A stretch of 64,000 nucleotides of DNA from Neisseria chenwenguii (GCF_002216145.1 NZ_CP022278.1:1674001-1738000); one strand, 5' to 3'. Positions 17,144 to 26,648 are shown, numbered from the stretch's first letter. Program-made: numbers and translations. The notes: generated by a model from the sequence alone, not told the origin.

Positions 17144-19555
17144 TTATTGACGGAATTTGCGTTTTTCGGCGGCTTTGGGCGGCAGCAGGCTGCGCTTGGC
17201 CTGAACCAGCGTCTTGTCGTCGGGCGAGGGAGTCAGGGTAAAGCCTGATTTTTCGGCGAGTTTGAGCATGGCGGTGTTTTTTTTGAGGATTTCGGCGCTG
17301 ATGCTTTGGTAGCCCTGTTGTGTGGCCAAAGCGATAATGTGCTGCATCAGGATAGGGGCCAAACCGCTGCCGCGCGCGCTTTCGGCGAGGGTGATGCCGA
17401 ATTCGCATTCGTCGCGGGAGAGGCGGGCGATGCGGCTGACGCCGATGATGAGGCCGTCTGAATTTTCGGTGACGAATGCGCCCTCGCTGAACCAGTCGAG
17501 ATTGCTGAAACGGGCGAGGGTGGCGGGCGGCAGCTCGTTGGTTTGCGCCATGAAGCGGGTGTAGCGCGCTTCGGGGGAAAGGTTGCGGACAAACTGCTGC
17601 TTGGCTTCGGCATCTTCGGGCTCAAACGGGCGGATGCCGGCGCTTTCGCCGTTTTTCAGACGGCATGTCTGCGGGAAGCCGTCGGGGTAGGGGGCAAGCA
17701 CGTTTTCGGGTGGCTGCTGCGCGGGTTCGGCCTTGCCTAAAAATTCGGCGGCGGCTTCGCCTGTGGTGCGGATGAACTCGGCGGCTGCGGCTTTGCGGCT
17801 GCGCAGGATTTCGGCGGCGGCCTGTTTGAGTGGCTGCGCGGATTTGGCGGCGGGTTTTGCGTTTGGTTTTTCACTGTTTTTTTCAGGCGCGGCAGCGGGT
17901 TTTTCAGACGGCTTCAGGCTGCTGAACGTGCTGCTGCCGTAGAAACGCAGGCGGATTTCGCCGCAGTCGGTCTGCGCGGCGGAAAGCGCGTTGAGCGTGT
18001 GCAAAAACTGGGCGGTGGCGGCGCGGTGTTCGGGCAGATTGAAAAAATTGTCCAAATGCGCGGCGTCGAGCGTGGTAAACGGCGGCAGAACGGCGGTCGT
18101 CCGGCCTTGATGGCGGGCGGTGACGATGTCGCCGTAGCGCGGGTGTTTGAAAAACGCCAGTTCGCTGTGGAACCTGCCGTCGTCTTGTTGCGGCGGCAGG
18201 TTGAGGGCTTTGGCGAGTGCGTCAAGGTCTTGTTCGGCAAGCGCTTTTTCAATGGCTTTGGGTTTGATGTTTTTCAGACGGCCTGATTTCGGCGCGGCGG
18301 TTTGCAACTGGATTTCCTGCAAAGCGGCGGCTTGGTTGCGCATATGAAGCGTGCGCAGTGCGGCCTCGGGGCAGTCAAACTGCAACAGGCCGTCTGAAAC
18401 GCGGCTGCTGATGAGGAGCAGCTTGTCGGACTGTTTGGCGTAAACGGCAAGCATATTCGTCAGCTCGGTTTCGTGGTGCGGGCTGTCGGGTGCGACGACG
18501 GCGAGCAGCGCCTGCGTGTCGGGCTGTTGCAGATAATGCGCGGCTTGGCTGCGGAACAGCGCGGGCGTGGGGCTGCTGCCGAGAAAGCCTTGTTCGGGCA
18601 GCGGTTTTTCAGACGGCATGGCCAGCGCGATGCCGTAGTTTGCGGCTTCGTTTTGCAGCCAGCCGGTGGGGCTGTCGGACAAAACGGTCAGTTTGTTTAC
18701 AGGATTGATGTCAGCCAAACGGGCGTGTAGCGCGGCTTCCAGCGTTTGGCTGTCAAATGCGGGCAGGAAATTGCAATGGCGGCTCAGGCTTTCCAAAACG
18801 GCGCGTTCGGTGTCGTCTGCATTGTGCGGGCAGTAAAGAATCACGGGCGTGTGGCGGGCGAACTGGCGGATGGCGCTGAACAGTTTCCGCTGGTTTTCCA
18901 AAGGGTTATGCTGGATGACGGCAACGCGGGTGTGGCGGTTGTGGCCGAAACGGTTGAGCCAGTCAGCGGCGGACGTGGGCGAGAGCGGGTAGTTCAGGCT
19001 GATGTGGCGCGACACGCCTTGCTGCATTTTGCGCAGCATAATGCCGATTTCGCGGCTGACGGCGGTGTGGCCGGTCAGCAGCGCAGCGTAGCCTGCGGGG
19101 AAATCGGGTAGCGTGCCCGCATTGAGTGCCTGTGCGGGAAGCTGGATGCCGGCAGCGTTGCAGACACTGATGCTGAGTTCGGCGCCGTGGTGTTTTTTGA
19201 CGGCTTCGGCGGCGGTTTGGCGCGCCTCTTCGCCGAGCGTTTCCCAATCCTGTACGGCGATGACGTGATGGAACTGCTGTTTGCGGCAGGCTTTAAACAG
19301 TGCGTCGTAGGTTTCGGGCAGGGTAACGGCGATGACCAAATCGACGGGTTCGCTGATTTTGGCAAGGGTGGGGTAGGCGGTCAGACCGGCAACGGTTTTG
19401 TGGCGCAGGTTGACGGGCGTGATTCTGCCTTCGAACGCGGAACCGAGCAGGGCGGTGAGGATGCGCTCGCCCAAGCTGTGCGCCCGTTCGCTGGCGCCGA
19501 CGAGGACGATGTGCTGCGGTGAGAAGAAATAGCCGGGCATGGATTGGACGGTCAT
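17144..19555 (-). CDS. Acyl-CoA synthetase-like/GNAT protein acetyltransferase (Pat-like)
   Basis: An 803-residue protein. Residues 8-130 form a CoA-binding Rossmann domain (PQHIVLVGASERAHSLGERI), 140-420 resemble the succinyl-CoA ligase-type domains, 430-560 are divergent, 560-625 are an Ala/Pro/Lys-rich linker, and 630-785 form a GNAT acetyltransferase (GIRPFEPEDAEAKQQFVRNL, ESARGSGLAPILMQH). In Pat/YfiQ proteins this arrangement acetylates lysines of enzymes such as acetyl-CoA synthetase. A normal ATP-grasp domain is not evident here, so the synthetase part is likely regulatory only. The gene stands alone between the rpsP operon and misS, with a GGAAA site before its ATG. Confidence 0.8.
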   Translation of the reverse strand: MTVQSMPGYFFSPQHIVLVGASERAHSLGERILTALLGSAFEGRITPVNLRHKTVAGLTAYPTLAKISEPVDLVIAVTLPETYDALFKACRKQQFHHVIAVQDWETLGEEARQTAAEAVKKHHGAELSISVCNAAGIQLPAQALNAGTLPDFPAGYAALLTGHTAVSREIGIMLRKMQQGVSRHISLNYPLSPTSAADWLNRFGHNRHTRVAVIQHNPLENQRKLFSAIRQFARHTPVILYCPHNADDTERAVLESLSRHCNFLPAFDSQTLEAALHARLADINPVNKLTVLSDSPTGWLQNEAANYGIALAMPSEKPLPEQGFLGSSPTPALFRSQAAHYLQQPDTQALLAVVAPDSPHHETELTNMLAVYAKQSDKLLLISSRVSDGLLQFDCPEAALRTLHMRNQAAALQEIQLQTAAPKSGRLKNIKPKAIEKALAEQDLDALAKALNLPPQQDDGRFHSELAFFKHPRYGDIVTARHQGRTTAVLPPFTTLDAAHLDNFFNLPEHRAATAQFLHTLNALSAAQTDCGEIRLRFYGSSTFSSLKPSEKPAAAPEKNSEKPNAKPAAKSAQPLKQAAAEILRSRKAAAAEFIRTTGEAAAEFLGKAEPAQQPPENVLAPYPDGFPQTCRLKNGESAGIRPFEPEDAEAKQQFVRNLSPEARYTRFMAQTNELPPATLARFSNLDWFSEGAFVTENSDGLIIGVSRIARLSRDECEFGITLAESARGSGLAPILMQHIIALATQQGYQSISAEILKKNTAMLKLAEKSGFTLTPSPDDKTLVQAKRSLLPPKAAEKRKFRQ

Positions 19556-20228
19556 GGCGGTTTCCTTTCGGGCGGTAAGGCCGTCTGAAAATGGTGTGTG
19601 GTGTGGGTGTTGGGATTTTTGTAAAAATCAAAAAAGGCCGGAATTTTTATAAAAGAGTCGGAAGGCCGTCTGAAAACTTAACCTTTTCTTTGCCGTGCTC
19701 TGATCGCAGGAAATTCGACTTGTGGGACGTCGCTTGGGGTGAGCTGGCATGGTCTGCACGCTGTAAACCGCGTAGGTCGGATTCGAGAATCCGACCTACG
19801 GCCTGCTGAAAAGCCGGGCTGAAGCCCGGCCTACAGTTGAAAGCAGCTTTCGCAGATGTTTCGGCATTTGGGCGGGGTTTCGCAAGGAAAGCGGTCTGTG
19901 TTTTTTAAATTCCATACGCATTATAAAAGGCCGTCTGAAAAGCGGCAAAGGATTTCAGACGGCCTTGGAAGGTGAGTGTGGTTTGTTGTTGTCCGGCTGC
20001 TTCATCGCGGTTCCTAAAAGATTGAGGCCGTCTGAAAGTTTTATGGACGTCATTCCCGTGCAGGAGGGAATCCACATTTGAGTTTCTGAAACTTATGTTC
20101 AAACAAGATATTGCCTGTTTTTAACCGTGGATTCCCGCCTGCGCAGGAATGACGACGGTTAGGTAATTAACGGTTTCAGACGGCCTCAAGCGGATGTTTA
20201 TTATTTTTGCACAGGTCTCGGCCTGTTT
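19556..20228. other. Repeat-rich intergenic region
   Basis: About 670 bases without a convincing gene. Contains several uptake sequences, two palindromes (GTCGGATTC-GAGAATCCGAC near 19777 and GCCGGGCTGAAGCCCGGC near 19812), and a pair of dRS3-like repeats at 20052-20150. This is a typical neisserial mosaic spacer. Confidence 0.6.
20052..20150. repeat. dRS3-type repeat pair (NIME-like unit)
   Basis: ATTCCC-8N-GGGAAT (20052-20071) and a facing, slightly decayed copy (20131-20150) bracket about 60 bases. The same arrangement recurs at 28158, 32327 and 42239. In pathogenic Neisseria dRS3 cores are targets for filamentous phage insertion. Confidence 0.7.
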
Positions 20229-21611
20229 TCAGAGGGCTTTTTTCTTGGGCAGTACAAAATGCATATTGAGGCCGTTTGGCTTGACGTTTTGGGCGTTGAT
20301 TCTGCCGTTGTGCTGCTCGATGATGTGCTGGGTCAGCGCCAAGCCCAGGCCGGTGCCGGGTTTGCTGGCGCTGGAGTCGGCGCGGTAGAAGGCGGTGAAG
20401 ATGTGCGGAAGCTGCATTTCGTTTACGCCGGGGCCGTTGTCGGTGACGTTGATGATCCAGTTTTTGTTGTCTTGCGAGACGTTGACTTTGATGACGCTGC
20501 CTTCGGGGCTGTAATTCATGGCGTTGCGGATGACGTTGTCGAATGCGCGGTAGAGGTAGCTTTCGTTGGCGGAAACGGTGGCGTTTTCGGGGATTTTGGG
20601 ATCGACGGCCAGTGAGACGGATTGCTGGTTTTGCTGGGCGACGGCCTGGCTGTCTTCAATCAGGTTGCTGAGGAAGGGCAGAAGTTTGAGGTCTTCTTTT
20701 TCCAGCGGCATGTTGGAGGTTTCCAGCCGCGACAGGGTCAGGAGTTCGCCGACCAGGGTATCCATGCGGGTCAGTTCGCCTTCGAGGCGTTTGAGGTAGG
20801 CTTCCTGTTTTTGCGGCTGCGCCTGAATCAGGCCGACGATGGCCTGCATGCGCGCCAGCGGAGAGCGCATTTCGTGGGAAACGTGGTGGAGGAGGTGGCG
20901 TTCTTTGGCGACGAGTTTTTGCAGTTTGTCGGCCATTTTGTCGAATTGGAACGCGAGGTGGGAAAGCTCGTCGTCGCGGCCGTCCATCTGCTGGGCGATG
21001 CGGGTTTCCAAATCGCCGCCGGCGATGCGGTCCATGCCGTTTCCGAGGATGCTGATGGGTTTGGTAATATTGTTGGCCAGAATATAGGCCAGCAGCAGGC
21101 CGACTAAGATGATGAACGACAAGATGATGAATTCGTGCCAAATCGGGGAGAGCGGCAGGCCGGGAATGAACAGCGGGCTGGGCAGACGCTGGGCTTGGCG
21201 GTTGTCCCAGCCGTTGATGAAGAAGAGGTATTCTTCGCCGAAACGGTCGTATTCGATGTGGGCGAGGTCGGACTCGGGGTTGTTGGCGGCGAAGGCGCGG
21301 GCGCGCTCGACGGTCTGGCTGTCGACGTCGCGGCCGAGGATGTCGGTTTTGTCGTCGCCGAGGATGACGTAAACGGAATCGGAAACGGGGTTGTCTTTCC
21401 ACTCGTTGAGGATTTCGCGCGCGCCGTTGTCGCCGCGGGCGCGGAAGGCGGAAACCATGCTGTTCATCAGTGTGGTTTCGATGGTGCGCCGTTGGTTGAA
21501 CTGGTTTTCGGCCAGTGTGTCCTGCACGAGCCAGAATGAAAAACTCGCCACGAAGATTGCGCAGACGATGACTGCGCAAAATGTGGCGAAGATGCGTTGA
21601 AACAGTTTCAT
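20229..21611 (-). CDS. misS: Sensor histidine kinase of the MisR/MisS system
   Basis: A 460-residue inner-membrane kinase related to CpxA. It has a first membrane helix (about 10-30), a periplasmic sensor of about 130 residues, a second helix (160-180), HAMP (181-235), a dimerisation/phosphoacceptor domain with HHVSHEMRSPLARM (His246) and an ATPase domain with N (NVIRNAMNYSP), G1 (DNGPGV), F and G2 (GTGLGLAL) boxes. It starts 15 bases after the misR stop. In N. meningitidis this pair controls envelope and LOS-modification genes; the same signals are presumed here. GAACGCTTC-rich spacing shows no separate promoter. Confidence 0.93.
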   Translation of the reverse strand: MKLFQRIFATFCAVIVCAIFVASFSFWLVQDTLAENQFNQRRTIETTLMNSMVSAFRARGDNGAREILNEWKDNPVSDSVYVILGDDKTDILGRDVDSQTVERARAFAANNPESDLAHIEYDRFGEEYLFFINGWDNRQAQRLPSPLFIPGLPLSPIWHEFIILSFIILVGLLLAYILANNITKPISILGNGMDRIAGGDLETRIAQQMDGRDDELSHLAFQFDKMADKLQKLVAKERHLLHHVSHEMRSPLARMQAIVGLIQAQPQKQEAYLKRLEGELTRMDTLVGELLTLSRLETSNMPLEKEDLKLLPFLSNLIEDSQAVAQQNQQSVSLAVDPKIPENATVSANESYLYRAFDNVIRNAMNYSPEGSVIKVNVSQDNKNWIINVTDNGPGVNEMQLPHIFTAFYRADSSASKPGTGLGLALTQHIIEQHNGRINAQNVKPNGLNMHFVLPKKKAL

Positions 21612-21626
21612 TGAACGCTTCGGTCT

Positions 21627-22304
21627 TTAGTTTTTAACAAAGAGATAGCCCAAACCGCGCACGGTCTGAATCAGCGAGGCGTCGCCGAGTTTGTGGCGGA
21701 TGCTGGAAATGTGCACGTCGATGCTGCGGTCGAATTTCGCCAGCTTGCGGTCAAGGGCTTCGACGGACAGGGTTTCTTTGCTGACAACCTGACCGGCATG
21801 GCGCATCAGGACTTCCAAGAGGTTGAACTCGGTGCTGGTCAGCTCGAGCGGCTCGTCTTTGATGGTGGCCTGGCGTTTGGCCGGGAAGAGCACGACGTCG
21901 CTGACGGCGATGCTGTTGGGCGTGTTGCTCTGCTCGCCGCTTTGTTGGGCGCGGCGCAGAATGGCGTTGATGCGGGCCAACAGCTCGCGCGGGGTACAGG
22001 GTTTGGGAACGTAATCGTCTGCGCCCATTTCGAGGCCGATGATGCGGTCGATGTCGTCGCCTTTGGCGGTCAGCATGATAATCGGCACGGTGCTTTGGCT
22101 GCGCACGTTTTTCAAAACGTCCAAGCCGTTCATTTTCGGCATCATGGAATCCAATACGACAACATCGTATTGGCCGGTCAGGATTTCCTGGACGCCCGCT
22201 TCGCCGTCGGGAACGCTGTGGATGTTGAGCCCTTCGGCGGTCAGGTATTCGGTCAAAAGTTCGGTCAGCAAAGCGTCGTCATCTACCAGTAATACGCGGC
22301 TCAT
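21627..22304 (-). CDS. misR: Response regulator of the MisR/MisS system
   Basis: A 225-residue OmpR-family regulator. The receiver domain has the acidic pocket VDDD, the phosphoacceptor Asp52 in VVLDSMMPK and the Lys of TAKGDD; the C-terminal winged helix has LTSTEFNLLEVLMRHAGQVV and the terminal VRGLGYLF. The ATG after AAAGGAAACC is preferred; the reading frame extends another 23 codons upstream without a ribosome-binding site. It is the first gene of the misRS operon. Confidence 0.95.
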   Translation of the reverse strand: MSRVLLVDDDALLTELLTEYLTAEGLNIHSVPDGEAGVQEILTGQYDVVVLDSMMPKMNGLDVLKNVRSQSTVPIIMLTAKGDDIDRIIGLEMGADDYVPKPCTPRELLARINAILRRAQQSGEQSNTPNSIAVSDVVLFPAKRQATIKDEPLELTSTEFNLLEVLMRHAGQVVSKETLSVEALDRKLAKFDRSIDVHISSIRHKLGDASLIQTVRGLGYLFVKN

Positions 22305-22461
22305 GGGGTTTCCTTTTTCATGGTTGGCGCGGGCGTATGCCTGCGCAGGTAGGGAATACGGCAATCTTAACACGCAAGTTGCGTCGGCTGATAGCGTGTG
22401 TTTCTATGCTTTTGCGCTTTTTTGCAATGGCTTTGACGGCCTTTACATTTTTCAGATAGCC

Positions 22462-24321
22462 TTATTTTGCTTTGGAAACGGCGGCGGTGCAGGTAATTTT
22501 TTTAAGTTTTTCAAAGCGTAAAAATTTGCCGTACGCCGTTTGGCATTGCACGTCTGCTTCGGCGGCAAGCGGTTGCAGGGCGGGGTGGGCGGCGATTTGG
22601 GTTTGGTAGTAGGGAATGTGGTAGGGGTAGTAGTAATACATCGCCTGCATCCATTTGCGCGCTTCGGCGGTTTTGCCCTGCCGCTGGTAGTAAAGGCCGA
22701 CTTGGTGGGCGTTGGCATACGGGCGGTAGGTCAGCGCAGCGAGAGCAGCTTTTTCGGCAACGGGGTTGATGGTGTTGTCGGTAGGAGAGAAGTGGCGCGC
22801 CAAACCCAACTCGGCGTAGTAGCGCAGTATCGGGCTGTCGGCAGCGATTTGTTTCAGCCCGCTGATTTTTTGCTGGATTTTAACGGCGGTGTCGGTTTTC
22901 TGCTGTTGGCTGTATTCGGTCAGGTTGGTGTACGTCCAGCCCAGTTGCAGAATGCCGGCGATGATGCCCAGCGCGAGCAGGCCGCCGCCCAAGTTGCGCA
23001 GTTTGGCCTGCATGAGGCCGTCTGAAACGTCTTGCTGCTGCGCGGGCGAGAGCGAGAGCATCAGGCAGAACGGCGTGAGGAAATAGATATACCAAAGCGG
23101 ATATTCGAGCATGCTGTGGCACATCGACACCGTCATCGTCGCCAAAAGCAGCAGCGATGCGGGATGGTTGGGACGGGAAAGCATACGCCAAACGGCAGTC
23201 AGAATGCAGGCGGCGACCAAAAGTGTTCCGACCAGCCCCATTTCGGCCAGTAGGTTTAAAACGATGTTGTGGGCATGGGTAAACAATACGCCGAGGATAT
23301 TGTTGGCGTAGTTTTGCTGTTCGGCATTGACGAGGAAACTTTGCAGCGCGTAGCTGTTCCAGCCGTGGCCGAAGAAGGGTGCCGTCTGAAAAGCCAGCCA
23401 GGCTTTTTTAGCTTCGATTTGGCGCGCCGAACCTTCAAAACTGCTGGTGCCTACGCGCTCGACCGCCGTTTCGTAGCTGCCGTTGCCCAGCCATTCGAGG
23501 ATGTGTCCCATCGAAAACTGGAAGAAAAAGACCGCCAATACGGCAAACAGCATCACAGCGGTGAGGCGGTTGGCCTCTCTGCCCGCTCGCCAGCGCCAAA
23601 ACGGCAGCAGCAGGCCGACACCGATGACGTAGGTCAGAATCGTGCGCGAGTTGACCAAGCCCATCACGCCGGCCAGACCGGCGACCAGCAAAAATCCCAG
23701 CCATGCCGGCATTTTGCGCTGCGCCCAAAGGTAGGCCGCGCTAAGCGTTCCCCACATCAAATAATGGCCGAGATGGTTGCGCTGGCCGAGCTGGCCGCTG
23801 ATACCGTCTTTATTGGCATAGGCAGTGATGCCGCGTAACAGGCCGGTGCCCGAGAGGCCGTTAAACTGCAACACGGCAATCACGGCCTGCGCCAATGCGC
23901 CGAACAGCAAAGTCCACGCAAATATTGTTACCGCGCGCTCCTGCCCGTATTCCGCAATCCAGCCGCGGCAGGCCCAAGCGGCGAGGGCGAGGATGATAAA
24001 CGTCCACACCACCATGTCGTTCATGCCCGGGTAGGTCAGATTCATCAGCCGCGCCTGTGCCCACCAAAACGCTGCCAACACCAGCAGACATTTCGCCGCG
24101 GCGGAGAATTTGACGTTCAAGAGCCCGCAGTAGGCCGTGACCAGCACCAACAGCGCCGCGCCCGTCAGCGAACCGGCCTCCAGATAAAAACTCGACAACG
24201 GCCCCGTGCGGTAAAGCGAGAGGAAGGGTGCAATGTTTATCCAGATAAAACAAAACCATAAGGGCAGGAAACGCTCGTTCCACACGCTGCTGCTGCCGTC
24301 TGAAAATTTTTGGAACATCAT
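22462..24321 (-). CDS. pglL: PglL-type O-oligosaccharyltransferase (Wzy/O-antigen ligase family)
   Basis: An integral inner-membrane enzyme of about 619 residues that moves glycans from an undecaprenyl carrier to periplasmic proteins such as pilin. It has 11-13 hydrophobic segments, the ligase signature QRNHLGHYLMW, the second conserved loop THAHNIVLNLLAEMG, and a soluble C-terminal region of about 200 residues with TPR-like helices. Two adjacent ATGs (24321 and 24318) overlap the stop codon of the upstream DUF2069 gene; either may be used. A DUS fragment lies in codons 6-8. PglL and WaaL are hard to separate by sequence; length and the long C-terminal part favour PglL. Confidence 0.8.
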   Translation of the reverse strand: MMFQKFSDGSSSVWNERFLPLWFCFIWINIAPFLSLYRTGPLSSFYLEAGSLTGAALLVLVTAYCGLLNVKFSAAAKCLLVLAAFWWAQARLMNLTYPGMNDMVVWTFIILALAAWACRGWIAEYGQERAVTIFAWTLLFGALAQAVIAVLQFNGLSGTGLLRGITAYANKDGISGQLGQRNHLGHYLMWGTLSAAYLWAQRKMPAWLGFLLVAGLAGVMGLVNSRTILTYVIGVGLLLPFWRWRAGREANRLTAVMLFAVLAVFFFQFSMGHILEWLGNGSYETAVERVGTSSFEGSARQIEAKKAWLAFQTAPFFGHGWNSYALQSFLVNAEQQNYANNILGVLFTHAHNIVLNLLAEMGLVGTLLVAACILTAVWRMLSRPNHPASLLLLATMTVSMCHSMLEYPLWYIYFLTPFCLMLSLSPAQQQDVSDGLMQAKLRNLGGGLLALGIIAGILQLGWTYTNLTEYSQQQKTDTAVKIQQKISGLKQIAADSPILRYYAELGLARHFSPTDNTINPVAEKAALAALTYRPYANAHQVGLYYQRQGKTAEARKWMQAMYYYYPYHIPYYQTQIAAHPALQPLAAEADVQCQTAYGKFLRFEKLKKITCTAAVSKAK

Positions 24322-24677
24322 GCTGCGGCCTTTCGCTGTTGCCGGATAAAGCCCAAACAGGCCAGAAAAAACACGCTGCTGCACACCACCGACACCGCCG
24401 CACACGCGCGGCTCGCCGGCGCGGCATCAAACAGCCGCATACAGGCTTCGGCGAAATAAATCAGAACCAGCATCGAACTGTATTGGTAAGTATATGTTTT
24501 ACCTTTCAAAATGCCCGCCAGCGGCAGACAAAGCGGCAGCGCCTTGAGTGCCAGCCACGAGCCGCCTTCGCGCAGCGGTGCAATCCAAAGTTCCCACGAC
24601 AGGCTGACGGCAATCAAACCGATTAGGCCGGCGCAGGCGGCGTAATAAGACAGGGAGCGGGTGGGGGAGGGGGGCAT
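24318..24677 (-). CDS. DUF2069 small membrane protein
   Basis: A 119-residue protein with four predicted membrane helices. The pattern WELWIAPLREGGSWLALKALPLCLPLAGILKGKTYTYQYSSMLVLIYFAEA is characteristic of DUF2069 (YlaC-like) proteins. Its stop overlaps the start of the pglL-like gene, so the two are translated together, though no functional tie is known. Function is unknown. Confidence 0.85.
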   Translation of the reverse strand: MPPSPTRSLSYYAACAGLIGLIAVSLSWELWIAPLREGGSWLALKALPLCLPLAGILKGKTYTYQYSSMLVLIYFAEACMRLFDAAPASRACAAVSVVCSSVFFLACLGFIRQQRKAAA

Positions 24678-24729
24678 AGAAATGAGTGGTGTGTGGAAAA
24701 GTGTTTGCGAACAAGATGTATAGAGGGTG

Positions 24730-24776
24730 AGGCCGTCTGAAAAGTTTCATGGTGCGGTAAAATTTTCAGACGGCCT
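24730..24776. terminator. Paired-DUS hairpin
   Basis: AGGCCGTCTGAA and its inverse are separated by 23 bases, upstream of the DUF2069 gene and downstream of tatC. It may limit read-through from the tat genes. Confidence 0.55.
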
Positions 24777-24806
24777 GAGCGTTTTGCAAAAATAAGAAAC
24801 GCCAGT

Positions 24807-24912
24807 TTGCAGGGGCGGGTTTTATACCCGTCCGAACTCCAATAATTCTGAAATATTAAGTTTTTTCAGTAATTTAAAGGCTTACGGGCGGGTATAAAAC
24901 CCACCCCTGCAA
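24807..24912. repeat. Element with 28-bp terminal inverted repeats
   Basis: Arms 24807-24834 and 24885-24912 pair over 28 bases with two mismatches (core GGGTTTTATACCCG). They enclose 50 A+T-rich bases. The length and layout suggest a small non-autonomous repeat or a stable RNA hairpin. No second copy occurs in this window. Confidence 0.6.
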
Positions 24913-24974
24913 GCGCTTCTCAAGATTTTCAGCTTTTTTGCAAAGTTCTTGGTCTTCTTGGCTTTCAGACGGCC

Positions 24975-25751
24975 TCACCCAACCTTCGCAGGCGGGGGCG
25001 GCGTATCGTTTTCCGTTTCGTCTTCCCGTTCGACAGGTTTGATAAAGCGGCTGAACCAAATCCCCGCTTCGTAAAGCAAAACCAGCGGTACGGCGAGCAG
25101 GAGCTGGGAAAGTACGTCGGGCGGGGTGATGACGGCGGCGACGATAAATGCGCCGACAATCACATAAGGCCGCGCGACTTTGAGCTGTTCGGCCGTGACC
25201 ACACCCATTCGGGCGAGCAAAATGACGACGACGGGTACTTCAAACGTCGTGCCGAAAGCGACAAACATGCCCAAAATAAACGACAGGTATTTGTCGATGT
25301 CGGTCGCCATGTTGACGCCCGTGGGCGTAACGCCGGCCAAGAATTTGAAAATAATCGGAAAAACCAAGAAATAGGCGAACGCCATGCCGACGAAAAACAG
25401 CAAAAAGCTGGAAACGACCAGCGGGAAGACCAGCCGTTTTTCGTGGCGGTAGAGCGCGGGCGCGACAAACGCCCAAACCTGATAGAGCGTGTGCGGCAGC
25501 GAAATCAGGAAGGCCGCCATCAGCGTGACTTTGACAGGTACGAAAAACGGCGCAATCACATCGGTGGCAATCATGCTGGTGTCTTTCGGCAGCGACGACA
25601 TCAGCGGTGCGGCGGTAAAGGAATAGAGTTGCTGCGCGAAAGGCATCAGCGCGAGAAAGCAGACAACGAGGCCGCCGAGGATCCACATCAGTCGGCGGCG
25701 CAGTTCGAGCAGGTGCTCGATTAAAGGCTGGGTGGGTTGGGTTTCAGACAC
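24975..25751 (-). CDS. tatC: Sec-independent protein translocase TatC
   Basis: Multi-pass receptor for twin-arginine signals. The 258-residue protein has six membrane segments, the N-terminal PLIEHLLELRRRLMW motif, the conserved first loop with PLMSSLPKDTSMIATDV, FFVPVKVTLMAAFLISLP, and the conserved Glu-containing loop between helices 2 and 3. It starts 7 bases after tatB and is the last gene of tatABC. The AmiC amidase in this window carries a matching signal peptide. Confidence 0.97.
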   Translation of the reverse strand: MSETQPTQPLIEHLLELRRRLMWILGGLVVCFLALMPFAQQLYSFTAAPLMSSLPKDTSMIATDVIAPFFVPVKVTLMAAFLISLPHTLYQVWAFVAPALYRHEKRLVFPLVVSSFLLFFVGMAFAYFLVFPIIFKFLAGVTPTGVNMATDIDKYLSFILGMFVAFGTTFEVPVVVILLARMGVVTAEQLKVARPYVIVGAFIVAAVITPPDVLSQLLLAVPLVLLYEAGIWFSRFIKPVEREDETENDTPPPPAKVG

Positions 25752-25758
25752 CGTAGGC

Positions 25759-26406
25759 TCACTTTTTACGGACGCGCAGTTTCGGTTTGGCTTGGAATTT
25801 CGGGCGCATATCGCGTTTGCGCTGCATCGCCTGCTTGCGCAGCGAAGCCGTGTGCAGCAGGCCGACCGACGGCGCGGTTTCGAGATATTCGACCTGCGGG
25901 CTTTCAGACGGCATCGAAGCGGCGGTCAGATAATCGCGCCAAGCCTTGTTTTGTGCGGATTCGGAATCTTCGGCAGTTTCGGCGGCAGGCGGGGCGACGG
26001 GCTGGCCGTTTTCGTCGAGCAAAGTATCAGACGGCATTTCGCCCTGCGGCAGCGGATTGCCTTGTGCGTCTACACCGAAATCGGCGGGCGTGCGCTGTTC
26101 GGGCAGGCGTTCCCACGGTTTGAGGCCGTCTGAAATCTGGTTCAGATTGTTTTGCGCCTCGCTGCCGACGTCTTTGATTTCGTTTTTAAACTGCGTGGCG
26201 GCGGCTTCAAATTCCTGCTTGGCCTTGCGCAATTCGTCCAACTCGACCTGCGCGCTCAACTCCTGCTTGACGTTGGCGACCAGCCGCTGCATTTTGCCGA
26301 CAAGCCGCCCCGCCGTGCGTGCCACGGCAGGCAGGCGCTCGGGCCCCAGCACGATTAAGGCGACAACGCCGACGAGCAGAAGCTCGCTCAAACCGAAATC
26401 AAACAT
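25759..26406 (-). CDS. tatB: Sec-independent protein translocase TatB
   Basis: A 215-residue protein with one N-terminal membrane helix (MFDFGLSELLLVGVVALIVLGPERLP), the conserved Glu8 and the Gly-Pro hinge, then an amphipathic helix (AVARTAGRLVGKMQRLVANVKQEL) and a long variable tail that ends in a Lys/Arg-rich stretch. TatB forms the substrate receptor with TatC. It follows tatA by 3 bases. The tail is longer than in E. coli, as is usual in Neisseria. Confidence 0.95.
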   Translation of the reverse strand: MFDFGLSELLLVGVVALIVLGPERLPAVARTAGRLVGKMQRLVANVKQELSAQVELDELRKAKQEFEAAATQFKNEIKDVGSEAQNNLNQISDGLKPWERLPEQRTPADFGVDAQGNPLPQGEMPSDTLLDENGQPVAPPAAETAEDSESAQNKAWRDYLTAASMPSESPQVEYLETAPSVGLLHTASLRKQAMQRKRDMRPKFQAKPKLRVRKK

Positions 26407-26409
26407 AAA

Positions 26410-26610
26410 TCAGGCTTTGTCTTCGTCTTTTTTGTGTTCGATAACTTCTTCTTTTTTCGAGGTATTGTCGGTACCTTCGTTCAGACCTTCTTTAAAGTCG
26501 TGTACCGCGCCGCCCAAGTCTTTGCCGACGTTGCGCAGTTTTTTGGTGCCGAACACCAAAACGACAATGACCAAAACAATCAGCCAATGCCAGATAGAAA
26601 AGCTGCCCAT
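26410..26610 (-). CDS. tatA: Sec-independent protein translocase TatA
   Basis: A 66-residue pore-forming subunit: membrane helix [21 protein letters not shown], hinge [23 protein letters not shown] and a charged tail ending KKDEDKA. It is the first gene of tatABC, preceded by AAAGGAAAC. The length is short but normal for a beta-proteobacterial TatA. Confidence 0.95.
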   Translation of the reverse strand: MGSFSIWHWLIVLVIVVLVFGTKKLRNVGKDLGGAVHDFKEGLNEGTDNTSKKEEVIEHKKDEDKA

Positions 26611-26648
26611 GATGTTTCCTTTGATTTTAATTGAGAAAATTCAGAATG

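Noticed and set aside
24874-25059. 61-codon minus-strand frame upstream of the repeat near tatC
   Set aside because: It runs through the tatC 3' end and the inverted repeat, without a ribosome-binding site or recognisable product.
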